Below, piece after piece: positions 1 through 5,012 of a stretch of DNA of 7,866 nt. The position numbers and the translations under genes were made by a program. This DNA is from GCA-2708415 sp964351905 (GTDB taxonomy: Bacteria; Pseudomonadota; Alphaproteobacteria; Micavibrionales; Micavibrionaceae), in NCBI GenBank assembly GCA_964351905.1, contig CAYGPG010000049.1, forward strand, positions 1 to 7,866, in the 5' to 3' direction. Position 1 is the first letter of the stretch. Each line of letters begins with the position of its first letter. Below the pieces are notes generated by a model, which was given only the letters and a program-made list of their open reading frames with translations, was not told where the DNA came from and made no database searches.

Positions 1-29
1 CGCAACAGGTGCGGGGTTTCGTTTCTCAT
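1..29 (-). CDS. rsmA: Ribosomal RNA small subunit methyltransferase A, N-terminal fragment (probable)
   Basis: An ATG on the minus strand at 29-27 opens a frame reading MRNETPHLL before the window ends. It begins 6 bases after the pdxA stop codon, in the same direction. RsmA (KsgA) dimethylates two adenines near the 3' end of 16S rRNA, and its gene commonly follows pdxA in Proteobacteria. Only nine residues are visible, and no SAM-binding motif is included, so the call rests mainly on position. The short N-terminus ending in Leu-Leu is compatible with RsmA. Another small downstream gene cannot be excluded. Confidence 0.5.
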
Positions 30-35
30 TATGAA

Positions 36-1040
36 CTACGCTCTATTCTTCGCAATTTCATCGGCCATTTTGATGGCATTGATGAAGCTTTGTGGGTTGG
101 CTATCCCCTGCCCTGCGATATCCAGCGCCGTGCCGTGATCTGGTGAGGTGCGGACAATCGGCAAGCCCAATGTGACATTCACGCCCCCATGAAAATCGAG
201 CGTTTTGAGCGGAATGAGTGCCTGATCGTGGTACATGCCCAACGCGATATCGTACCCCACACGTGCCTCTGCATGAAACATCGTATCGGCGGGATAAGGC
301 CCTGAAATATTCAATCCTTTGGCCTTTAATTTTTCAATCGCAGGCATGATAACTTCTTGATCTTCCACGCCAATTTTACCTGCCTCCCCTGCGTGTGGGT
401 TCAACCCTGCCACAGCGATACGCGGCGAAGCGATTTTAAAATCAGATTGTAGTGCATGATGAATAATCGTGGCTTTTTCAATGATTAAATCTTGTGTAAT
501 TGCGCGCGGCACGTCTTTGATGGGAATATGAACAGTCAGCGGCACAACACGCAATTCTTTTGCCGCTAACATCATAATCGGCGTTATATCGATCTTTTTT
601 CCTTTGGCACAAAGCGCGGCCAAAAATTCTGTATGGCCGGGATGTTGAAAGCCTGCTTCGTACAAGGCGGCCTTATGAATAGGATTGGTCACCAGCGCCC
701 TCGCCTCGCCTTTTAGGCAATATTCAACTGCTTGTTCTATACTTTTCATGACGCAGACACCGTTTATTGGATTCAAGCTACCAAGCTTTGCTGGCTTATT
801 TAATTTCAAAGGCAAAACGGGGAGCGCTTCGTCAAATACATCAAGAGCTTCGGCAGGGTCAGAAATTTCTTGAATTTGGATAGCAGAGTTGATGGCTTTT
901 AAATGATCTGGATCATCTAGCGCGAAAAATGCAGGCAGGTTTTCAACCGCACGGGACTGCCATGCCTTGATAGTTAACTCCCCGCCTATTCCTGACGGCT
1001 CGCCCATTGTGATGGCTATTGGTTGATTGTTTTTGCTCAT
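36..1040 (-). CDS. pdxA: 4-hydroxythreonine-4-phosphate dehydrogenase PdxA
   Basis: This cytoplasmic enzyme oxidises 4-phosphohydroxy-L-threonine with NAD(P)+. The product decarboxylates to 3-amino-2-oxopropyl phosphate, which PdxJ uses to build the pyridoxine ring. The 334-residue length is normal for the family. Visible signatures are TMGEPSGIG at 11-19, HPGHTEF at 133-139, NPHAGE at 214-219, MYHDQ at 269-273 and the RTSPDHGTALD segment near 297-307. The divalent-metal ligands expected from the E. coli enzyme map to His171, His216 and His271, so the active site looks intact. The next gene downstream, 6 bases away, is probably rsmA, giving the usual pdxA-rsmA operon. The start ATG has only a weak purine-rich Shine-Dalgarno (AAGAAACAGAAT). 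Base composition is balanced and clearly less AT-rich than the mobile element to the right, consistent with a resident chromosomal gene. Confidence 0.96.
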   Translation of the reverse strand: MSKNNQPIAITMGEPSGIGGELTIKAWQSRAVENLPAFFALDDPDHLKAINSAIQIQEISDPAEALDVFDEALPVLPLKLNKPAKLGSLNPINGVCVMKSIEQAVEYCLKGEARALVTNPIHKAALYEAGFQHPGHTEFLAALCAKGKKIDITPIMMLAAKELRVVPLTVHIPIKDVPRAITQDLIIEKATIIHHALQSDFKIASPRIAVAGLNPHAGEAGKIGVEDQEVIMPAIEKLKAKGLNISGPYPADTMFHAEARVGYDIALGMYHDQALIPLKTLDFHGGVNVTLGLPIVRTSPDHGTALDIAGQGIANPQSFINAIKMADEIAKNRA

Positions 1041-1058
1041 ATTCTGTTTCTTATCATA

Positions 1059-1083
1059 TAATGTAAGGAATATGTTTACATTA
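1059..1083. promoter_or_regulatory. Perfect inverted repeat between divergent pdxA and tRNA-Trp
   Basis: TAATGTAA at 1059-1066 is an exact inverted match to TTACATTA at 1076-1083, with a 9-base spacer. The repeat lies 19 bases upstream of the pdxA start and 36 bases upstream of tRNA-Trp. It overlaps a weak -35/-10 candidate for the tRNA (TTTACA 1075-1080, TGTAAA 1097-1102). It could be an operator acting on one or both genes. The arms are AT-rich, so chance is possible, and I cannot name a regulator. Confidence 0.3.
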
Positions 1084-1119
1084 ATAAGCTATTTGATGTA
1101 AAACGAGTTTCATAGATGT

Positions 1120-1195
1120 AGGGGTATAGCTCAGTTGGTAGAGCGACGGTCTCCAAAACCGTAGGCCGAGGGTTCAAATCCTTCTGCCCCTGCCA
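1120..1195 (+). tRNA. trpT: tRNA-Trp (anticodon CCA)
   Basis: The sequence folds as a complete 76-nt cloverleaf. The acceptor stem pairs AGGGGTA (1120-1126) with TGCCCCT (1185-1191). The D stem is GCTC/GAGC, and the anticodon stem is ACGGT/ACCGT around loop CTCCAAA, with anticodon CCA at 1153-1155. The T stem is GAGGG/CCTTC around loop TTCAAAT. The discriminator base is G at 1192, and the CCA end is encoded at 1193-1195. Anticodon CCA decodes UGG as tryptophan. The gene appears intact although it seems to be the integration site of the element to the right. This is normal for integrases that restore the tRNA 3' end. Confidence 0.97.
1163..1195 (+). other. Probable attachment site in the 3' half of tRNA-Trp
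   Basis: A tyrosine recombinase gene starts about 85 bases after the tRNA 3' end, points away from it, and opens a long AT-rich mobility region. This is the standard layout of an element integrated into a tRNA gene, where the crossover core lies in the anticodon or T-arm part of the tRNA and a direct repeat of the tRNA 3' end marks the far boundary. I see no second copy in the window, so the other end is probably beyond 7866. The exact core cannot be placed, and the interval given is the T-arm to CCA segment. Confidence 0.55.
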
Positions 1196-1217
1196 TTTTT
1201 AAGATTTCATCCACCGA

Positions 1218-1260
1218 ATGGGACACTCATGGGACACTTTTTTCTAGGTTAATGTCCCAT
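1218..1260. repeat. Short direct and inverted repeats between tRNA and integrase (candidate arm-type sites)
   Basis: ATGGGACACT occurs twice in tandem, at 1218-1227 and 1229-1238, separated by one base. An inverted copy of its first eight bases, TGTCCCAT, lies at 1253-1260. Spacing between the tandem copies is 11 bases, about one helical turn, so proteins bound to both would face the same side of the DNA. Tyrosine integrases use such repeated arm-type sites next to the core, and the location between att and int fits. The inverted copy sits 21 bases before the preferred int start, so binding could also repress int. Confidence 0.55.
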
Positions 1261-1280
1261 TTTCGATTATGCTTTTCTTC

Positions 1281-2372
1281 ATGGGTACTATTGAAGAACG
1301 AAAAAGTGATATTGGTGGTGAAACAAACTACCGAGCAAAAGTAAGATTGAAAGGTACGCCTGTTCAATCTGCAACCTTCCAACGAAAGACAGACGCCAAG
1401 AAATGGATTCAGAAAACTGAAACCGAAATTCGTGAAGGTCGATACTTCCAAAAATCACAATCCAAGAAGAATACCGTTTCAGATGTCATAGAACGGTATC
1501 TGTCTATCCTTGAGAAGAACAATCCTAAACGCGCTAAAGATGTCACAAGACTTCTTGATTGGTGGAAGGAAGAGATTGGTTATTATTGCCTCTCTGATCT
1601 TAATAAGGATATTTTCATTACAGCACGAGAGAACCTTCAAAACAGGTCACGAGAGCGTAAGAAAGCCAAAGGAGCGGTTAAAACACTTAGCAGTTCCACG
1701 ATTAACCGATATTGGGTCGCCATGCAGACAGCCCTTAATATGGCGGTTAAGGAGTGGGATTGGATACAAACTAATCCTATGTGCAACATATCAAAGCTTA
1801 TAGAGCCAGAAGGCCGTAAAAGGTTTCTATCCGATAAAGAGCGTGAAGCCCTTATGAAAGCCTGTAAGCAGTCCAATAACCCTTACCTCTATACAATCGT
1901 CATTGTTGCCTTGAGTACAGGCGCAAGAAAAAGTGAGATAATGAACCTGAAATGGAGTCAGGTGGATTTCAAACGAAATACGATTTACCTCTATGAAACA
2001 AAGAATAAGGAATCTAGAGCATTATTCCTGCATAGTCAGGCATTGGATTGCATTAAAGCATTAAGACCAAAAGATTATGACGAAAACGACTTGGTTTTTA
2101 AATCTCTTAAAGTTCCTAATAAGCCTTTCGAGATTAAGAAGTCTTGGGAGGGCGCATTAAGAGAAGCCAATATTAAAGATTTCCGTTTCCATGATTTACG
2201 CCATAGTGCCGCTTCTTACTTAGCAATGAATGGTGCGACATTAGCCGAGATTGCTGAAGTGTTGGGGCATAAGACATTGGCAATGGTAAAACGCTACGCC
2301 CACCTAAGCGAAAGTCACACCTCAAATGTAGTCAAAAACATGAACAATAAGATATTTGGTGACAATGACTAA
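1281..2372 (+). CDS. int: Site-specific tyrosine recombinase / integrase
   Basis: The protein would insert and excise the element at tRNA-Trp by strand exchange through a 3'-phosphotyrosine link. Residue numbers below count from an upstream in-frame ATG at 1269. The N-terminus (about 5-60) resembles the arm-binding domain of this family, with a YRAKVRLKG strand and a TDAKKW helix. A core-binding SAM-like domain covers about 68-165, and the catalytic domain about 185-350. Expected catalytic residues are visible: Arg220 in STGARKSE, Lys245 or Lys247 in the beta-hairpin, His308 and Arg311 in HDLRH, His334 in LGHK, and nucleophile Tyr343 in RYAHL. The enzyme therefore looks active. I prefer the ATG at 1281 (MGTIEERK) because relatives begin this way, but neither start has a clear Shine-Dalgarno. 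The stop codon overlaps the next gene by 8 bases. Confidence 0.93.
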   Translation: MGTIEERKSDIGGETNYRAKVRLKGTPVQSATFQRKTDAKKWIQKTETEIREGRYFQKSQSKKNTVSDVIERYLSILEKNNPKRAKDVTRLLDWWKEEIGYYCLSDLNKDIFITARENLQNRSRERKKAKGAVKTLSSSTINRYWVAMQTALNMAVKEWDWIQTNPMCNISKLIEPEGRKRFLSDKEREALMKACKQSNNPYLYTIVIVALSTGARKSEIMNLKWSQVDFKRNTIYLYETKNKESRALFLHSQALDCIKALRPKDYDENDLVFKSLKVPNKPFEIKKSWEGALREANIKDFRFHDLRHSAASYLAMNGATLAEIAEVLGHKTLAMVKRYAHLSESHTSNVVKNMNNKIFGDND

Positions 2373-3021
2373 GTACCCTCATTTATTTGGCAATCCAAAG
2401 GAAGATTTAGATCAATTATGCGCGAATATTGTTAAGTTTCGGCACGTGATGATCGCTGCCATTGAAGAAGGCAGGAATTGTGACCAAGACTTTATGTTAG
2501 CGTGTTTGGGTCTTTTTGATGGGATGATTACTGAAATTGAAAAGAATCCAGAGGTCTTCACGATAAGCGGAACACCTACTCAAGATACTGAAAATTACTT
2601 CCATCATAAATTTAAACATTTAGTTGAAAATGAAACGGAAGCTTCCCAAAGATTGCAAACAAAAGAAACTGAAGTTTCATTAATCGTATCTTACTTTGAG
2701 TATTTCTTTAAAAACAAAGCGAGTATTGAAAATAAAGAAGTCACCATCCGAAAGGAATTTAGAAGAGAATTTGTAGATTGGTATCGAAAAGAAGATGGCA
2801 GACCTCTCGGAGACGAAAAAAGTATTCGTGATTATATTGATAAAACGAGCATCAATTTTGCATTAGATGATTATATTTTTGACTTTAAAATTAAACAAAA
2901 CAAAGAAATTATAATTAATTTTTTTAACAGAAATTATATTGATACATTCAATCCTAAAATACCTGAAGTGAAAGTTCTTTTTAACCGATTTCATGAATAT
3001 CTAATAAACTTAATCAAATAA
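2365..3021 (+). CDS. Hypothetical protein overlapping the integrase gene
   Basis: I do not recognise this 218-residue protein. Its ATG at 2365 lies inside the last codons of int (ATGACTAA overlap), so translation is probably coupled; a GGTGA motif just upstream may serve as a weak ribosome site. A TTG at 2356 is an alternative start. The N-terminal third is helical and acidic, and there is no signal peptide or membrane segment. The stretch at about 125-160 (EFRREFVDWYRKEDGRPL and following) loosely resembles the small winged-helix modules at the C-termini of P4/D5-type phage primases, which might mean DNA binding. That is a guess from pattern alone. The gene becomes very AT-rich towards its end. 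Its link to int suggests a role in integration, excision or their control. Confidence 0.75.
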   Translation: MTKYPHLFGNPKEDLDQLCANIVKFRHVMIAAIEEGRNCDQDFMLACLGLFDGMITEIEKNPEVFTISGTPTQDTENYFHHKFKHLVENETEASQRLQTKETEVSLIVSYFEYFFKNKASIENKEVTIRKEFRREFVDWYRKEDGRPLGDEKSIRDYIDKTSINFALDDYIFDFKIKQNKEIIINFFNRNYIDTFNPKIPEVKVLFNRFHEYLINLIK

Positions 3022-3024
3022 AAA

Positions 3025-3054
3025 TTGCCATATTGTTAGTACAAAAATTATACT
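3025..3054 (+). promoter_or_regulatory. Sigma70-type promoter for the excisionase-like gene
   Basis: TTGCCA (3025-3030) and TATACT (3049-3054) are separated by 18 bases, each close to the consensus hexamers. Transcription would begin near 3061, leaving a leader of about 68 bases before the ATG at 3129. The promoter begins right after the stop codon of the preceding gene, so the Xis-like gene can be expressed independently of int. Confidence 0.55.
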
Positions 3055-3064
3055 AAAGATAACC

Positions 3065-3080
3065 ATAGTCAGCTAACTAT
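3065..3080. promoter_or_regulatory. Near-perfect palindrome just after the predicted transcription start (candidate operator)
   Basis: ATAGTCAGCTAACTAT is a 16-base palindrome with a single mismatched pair. It starts about 4 bases after the predicted start of transcription of the 3025-3054 promoter, where a bound repressor would block initiation. A second, smaller inverted repeat, GTTGT-GTTTA-ACAAC, lies at 3098-3112 and could form a leader hairpin before the Shine-Dalgarno. The excisionase-like product itself or an unseen element repressor could bind here. Confidence 0.4.
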
Positions 3081-3128
3081 ATCAGTCATAGCCTGTAGTT
3101 GTGTTTAACAACTTTAAAGGAAAGTCAT

Positions 3129-3473
3129 ATGACTTATTACTCTATGAAACAAATCAATGAACGCCATCCAGGAATAGAAATCAGCTATCAGCGAAAATTG
3201 AATTTTAATAAATCTAATAATGGTACAAACAATATTTTTAAAAAGATGGGCGGAAAAGTTCTTGTACATGAAGAACGTTTATTAGAATGGATTGATCTTC
3301 AAAATGAAAAAGAGATATATGGTAAAATAAATAAGGATGATCTGAAAAGCCTTAAATATTCAGAATTAGATGGAAATTTTATAGCTAAAACTACAGATTT
3401 GTTTCATTGGATGGAAGAAATAATATCTTTAAAAGTCAGAGAAAAATTAGTAAAGAAACGTCACCCCTATTGA
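3129..3473 (+). CDS. Excisionase-like winged-helix DNA-binding protein (probable recombination directionality factor)
   Basis: This is a small basic protein of 114 residues. The start at 3129 is preferred over an upstream in-frame ATG at 3099 because AAAGGAAAG stands at the right distance before it. The first 55 residues show the pattern of excisionase/AlpA-type winged-helix proteins: an N-terminal helix (SMKQINERHPG), a polar middle segment, then an IFKKMGGKVLVHEERLLEWI stretch in which a glycine turn and beta wing are followed by a helix ending in Trp. The second half (about 60-114) is charged and unassigned. In integrative elements such proteins bend DNA at the att arms and push the integrase towards excision, or they activate transfer genes. 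The call is by pattern, and a general transcription regulator is the main alternative. The 3' end overlaps the convergent gene by 7 bases. Confidence 0.6.
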   Translation: MTYYSMKQINERHPGIEISYQRKLNFNKSNNGTNNIFKKMGGKVLVHEERLLEWIDLQNEKEIYGKINKDDLKSLKYSELDGNFIAKTTDLFHWMEEIISLKVREKLVKKRHPY

Positions 3474-3817
3474 TTAGGAAACGGATGTTTTACGTCTTTC
3501 ATTCTTTCATCATAAACGGCTCTTAATTCGTCTAATCTTGTTAAAAATGGCATGATATTTACTTTAAAATGGTCTTTATTATTTTCCAATTCAATAAAAT
3601 TATGTTTGTCTAAATCAATCAGATGTTTAGTTAGGGTTGTGAGAGTTTTTATGTGTGTGAAGGCTTCAAAATTATCTTTTGGTATAACCACTCTAGGATC
3701 ACAGATGCGTTTATAATGAAGATTTCTAAGTAGCGTGCTCAAGCAATCTCTTGCATTTCTAGACACGCCAAATGCGCACATTTCAATGGTTAGTAAAAAC
3801 ATATCGGAGGTAATCAT
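3467..3817 (-). CDS. Hypothetical soluble protein, second gene of a small minus-strand operon
   Basis: I do not recognise this 116-residue protein. It has no signal peptide. The first 20 residues are fairly hydrophobic but interrupted by Glu and Cys, so a membrane anchor is unlikely. The remainder is predicted helical and charged, with a DERMKD-type acidic/basic tail and a run of Thr/Leu (KTLTTLTKHLIDLDKH) near the middle. Its ATG lies 4 bases after the stop codon of the upstream gene (TAG-ATAA-ATG), so the two are surely cotranscribed and perhaps translationally coupled, with GAAAGA as a weak ribosome site. Its 3' end overlaps the end of the plus-strand excisionase-like gene by 7 bases, with no intrinsic terminator between them. 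Confidence 0.7.
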   Translation of the reverse strand: MITSDMFLLTIEMCAFGVSRNARDCLSTLLRNLHYKRICDPRVVIPKDNFEAFTHIKTLTTLTKHLIDLDKHNFIELENNKDHFKVNIMPFLTRLDELRAVYDERMKDVKHPFPNQ

Positions 3818-3821
3818 TTAT

Positions 3822-4139
3822 CTATCTTTCTGTAAGGTTTGGAGGTGGAAAATTAGGTGTTTTGTTGAAATAATTAGGGATGATTTCAGTGATAAATGCG
3901 TGATAAAACCACCATTCTACGAACACGAAAATAAGTAAAATGACATTAAAAGAAGCCAATGCCTTTAAAGCAAAAAGCCCTCTATTTGCAAAGAAAACAA
4001 AGATATAAAGCCCTATAAAAAGTAGCTTTTTATAGGCATAAATTAAGCCTCTAAGCCATTTGGGGCGGTGCTTAATTTTCTCCGTTTTTAAAGAATTTTC
4101 TTTATCATTTTCTACTTGTTCTGGTGGTGTTTCTGTCAC
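3822..4139 (-). CDS. Small membrane protein with two transmembrane segments, unknown function
   Basis: This 105-residue protein has an acidic, disordered-looking N-terminal tail (1-20) and a basic patch (KIKHRPKWLR, 21-30). Two hydrophobic helices follow at about 39-58 and 62-83, and a Pro/Asn-rich C-terminal tail ends it. The basic patch before the first helix suggests that both ends face the cytoplasm. The start is a GTG with AGGCGAG about 6 bases upstream, and no in-frame ATG lies in a better place. The gene begins only 19 bases after the U-tract of an intrinsic terminator, so its expression probably depends on read-through of that terminator. Membrane proteins of this size in mobile elements include entry-exclusion, toxin-like and phage-defence proteins, but nothing here identifies which. 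Confidence 0.7.
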   Translation of the reverse strand: MTETPPEQVENDKENSLKTEKIKHRPKWLRGLIYAYKKLLFIGLYIFVFFANRGLFALKALASFNVILLIFVFVEWWFYHAFITEIIPNYFNKTPNFPPPNLTER

Positions 4140-4155
4140 TACAAACTCGCCTAAT

Positions 4156-4353
4156 TTTAAACAAAACAGCCACCAGATTTCTCTGGTAGCTGGGGAGTTT
4201 GTAACCGTACGAGACGGCGCAGCGTATTCACGCTAAGCGCTATTTTATTTCGCCACCTCCCCAACCCTAAGTCGAGAAAGTAGCATCTAAATTTAACGGT
4301 CTGATGCTGATTAGACCGCTCGTAGAGGTTACAACGCCCCAAGCTTTACGCTC
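4156..4353 (-). ncRNA. Densely structured RNA: candidate attenuator leader or small RNA
   Basis: The minus strand can fold into an ordered structure (plus-strand coordinates given). A closing stem pairs 4327-4345 with 4188-4206. On the RNA it reads AGCT-T-GGGG-CG-TTGTAACC against GGTTACAA-ACT-CCCC-AGCT. Inside is an H-type pseudoknot: an 8-bp stem (4313-4320 with 4295-4302) whose loop holds AGCATC (4303-4308), which pairs with GATGCT at 4282-4287, leaving linkers of 4 and 7 nt. Next is a GC-rich hairpin, GCGC-TT-AGCGT-GAAT-ACGCT-GCGC (4217-4240). It ends with an intrinsic terminator. G-U pairs in the pseudoknot stem and the terminator become A-C mismatches on the plus strand, favouring a minus-strand transcript. 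The 4188-4190 bases are shared by the closing stem and terminator, and GGGGAG/CTCCCC (4257-4262 with 4192-4197) is a third alternative, as in switching leaders. It matches no RNA family I know. Confidence 0.6.
4159..4190 (-). terminator. Intrinsic terminator with GAAA tetraloop upstream of the membrane-protein gene
   Basis: On the minus strand, a nine-base-pair stem, GCTACCAGA paired with TCTGGTGGC (4169-4190, one G-U pair), closes a GAAA loop of the stable GNRA type. It is followed by TGTTTTGTTT (4168-4159). This is a good Rho-independent terminator. It stands between the 4360-4388 promoter and the GTG at 4139, so it would either end a small RNA of about 195 nt or act as an attenuator of the two-gene operon. 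Confidence 0.75.
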
Positions 4354-4595
4354 ACGACAACAGTAGGGACTAGAGCTGTATCGGTCAAATAAATTCGTTA
4401 TTTCTGAGTAGTTTAAGAGAGGGCTAAAACTATTTTTTGTTACGGCTTATTACAGATTACTACATGTGAAAGCGCGACCAAATAGAGCTTGAAACGGGGT
4501 GGAAAGTTGTGAGAAGGTTAAATTATAGGTAATAGTTATGGTAAGTATTAGCAGGATAGCTATTTGTTTAACTTTAGAAAATGGAGGTACGTTTT
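4346..4595. other. Non-coding region upstream of mobC; probable location of oriT
   Basis: No credible gene lies between the structured RNA and mobC. In elements of this type the transfer origin usually sits just upstream of the mobC-relaxase genes, so oriT is expected here. Visible structure includes AAATAA-ATTCG-TTATTT (4387-4403) and an imperfect hairpin, TAGTTT...AAACTA (4409-4432), followed by TTTTTT. A palindrome ATAGCTAT lies at 4556-4563. I could not recognise a known nick-site sequence, so oriT is inferred from position. The mobC Shine-Dalgarno GGAGGT is at 4583-4588. Confidence 0.35.
4360..4388 (-). promoter_or_regulatory. Sigma70-type promoter for the structured minus-strand RNA
   Basis: On the minus strand, TTGACC (plus 4388-4383) and TACTGT (plus 4365-4360) are separated by exactly 17 bases. 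The -35 box is one base from consensus; the -10 box keeps the key TA...T positions. Transcription would begin near 4353, just before the first base of the closing stem of the structured RNA, which supports the assignment. Confidence 0.55.
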
Positions 4596-5006
4596 ATGGC
4601 TAAAAAGGAAGTAATGGTTGGGTTCAAGACAACATTGAAGGAGAAGGAAGAGCTATATAAGGAAGCGTCTGAATTAGGTTTTCTTAAAGGGGGTGGAAAG
4701 CCTAACTTCAGTAGCTTTTGTCGAGCTATTTTCAAAATTAATAAAAAACCGCTATGTCGAGAAATCTATGCTGATTTGATTGAGATAAATATGAACTTAC
4801 TTAAATTGGGTTCTAACCTTAATCAATTAAATTATAGCATTAACAGAGAGAACTTTATTTTAAATGATAAAGGGCTTCATAATGAAAATAATAAGTTGTT
4901 ATTGAGTCAATTAGGCTACGTAAAATCTCAAATAAATGACTTACAAACTGGATTGAATCCAATGAAAAAAATAATGCAGGAAATCGTAAACACAGAAGGA
5001 GCATAA
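4596..5006 (+). CDS. mobC: MobC-type relaxosome accessory protein
   Basis: The protein would bind oriT and help the relaxase open the DNA for nicking. The start at 4596 (MAKKEV) is preferred over an upstream ATG at 4581 because GGAGGT stands 7 bases before it. The product is 136 residues, near the usual size for the family. The N-terminal part (about 5-47) fits a ribbon-helix-helix DNA-binding fold: a short strand VMVGFKT, a helix with KEKEELYKEASELGF, then NFSSFCRAIF. The C-terminal half holds the MobC signature LIEINMNLLKLGSNLNQLN (61-79), in which a Gly-Ser-Asn-Leu-Asn-Gln core is typical, followed by a helical segment. The relaxase gene follows immediately; its possible TTG start abuts the mobC stop, so the two are one operon. 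Confidence 0.85.
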   Translation: MAKKEVMVGFKTTLKEKEELYKEASELGFLKGGGKPNFSSFCRAIFKINKKPLCREIYADLIEINMNLLKLGSNLNQLNYSINRENFILNDKGLHNENNKLLLSQLGYVKSQINDLQTGLNPMKKIMQEIVNTEGA

Positions 5007-5012
5007 TTGAAT

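Noticed and set aside
1227..1451. Minus-strand open frame over the beginning of the integrase
   Set aside because: It lies inside a clearly supported integrase gene on the other strand, has no ribosome site, and its translation resembles no protein.
3735..3938. Plus-strand open frame across the two small minus-strand genes
   Set aside because: It spans the junction of two genes with a coherent minus-strand arrangement and has no ribosome site.
4157..4342. Minus-strand open frame of 61 codons over the structured region
   Set aside because: It coincides with the pseudoknot, closing stem and terminator. Its composition looks like translated structured RNA, and no Shine-Dalgarno precedes it.
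4155..4353. Known RNA classes (6S RNA, tmRNA, RNase P, hammerhead ribozyme, integron attC)
   Set aside because: No hallmark core sequences were found. A plus-strand CTGATG followed by distant GAAAG lacks the hammerhead order and the conserved A. There is no attC core GTTRRRY pair, integron integrase or cassette array. No reverse transcriptase is nearby, so a retron RNA is also not supported.
4409..4440. Plus-strand intrinsic terminator TAGTTT...AAACTA followed by TTTTTT
   Set aside because: The stem is AT-rich with an A-A mismatch and only one G-C pair per arm besides a short AG/CT extension. No plus-strand gene ends nearby, so I keep it only as structure in the possible oriT region.
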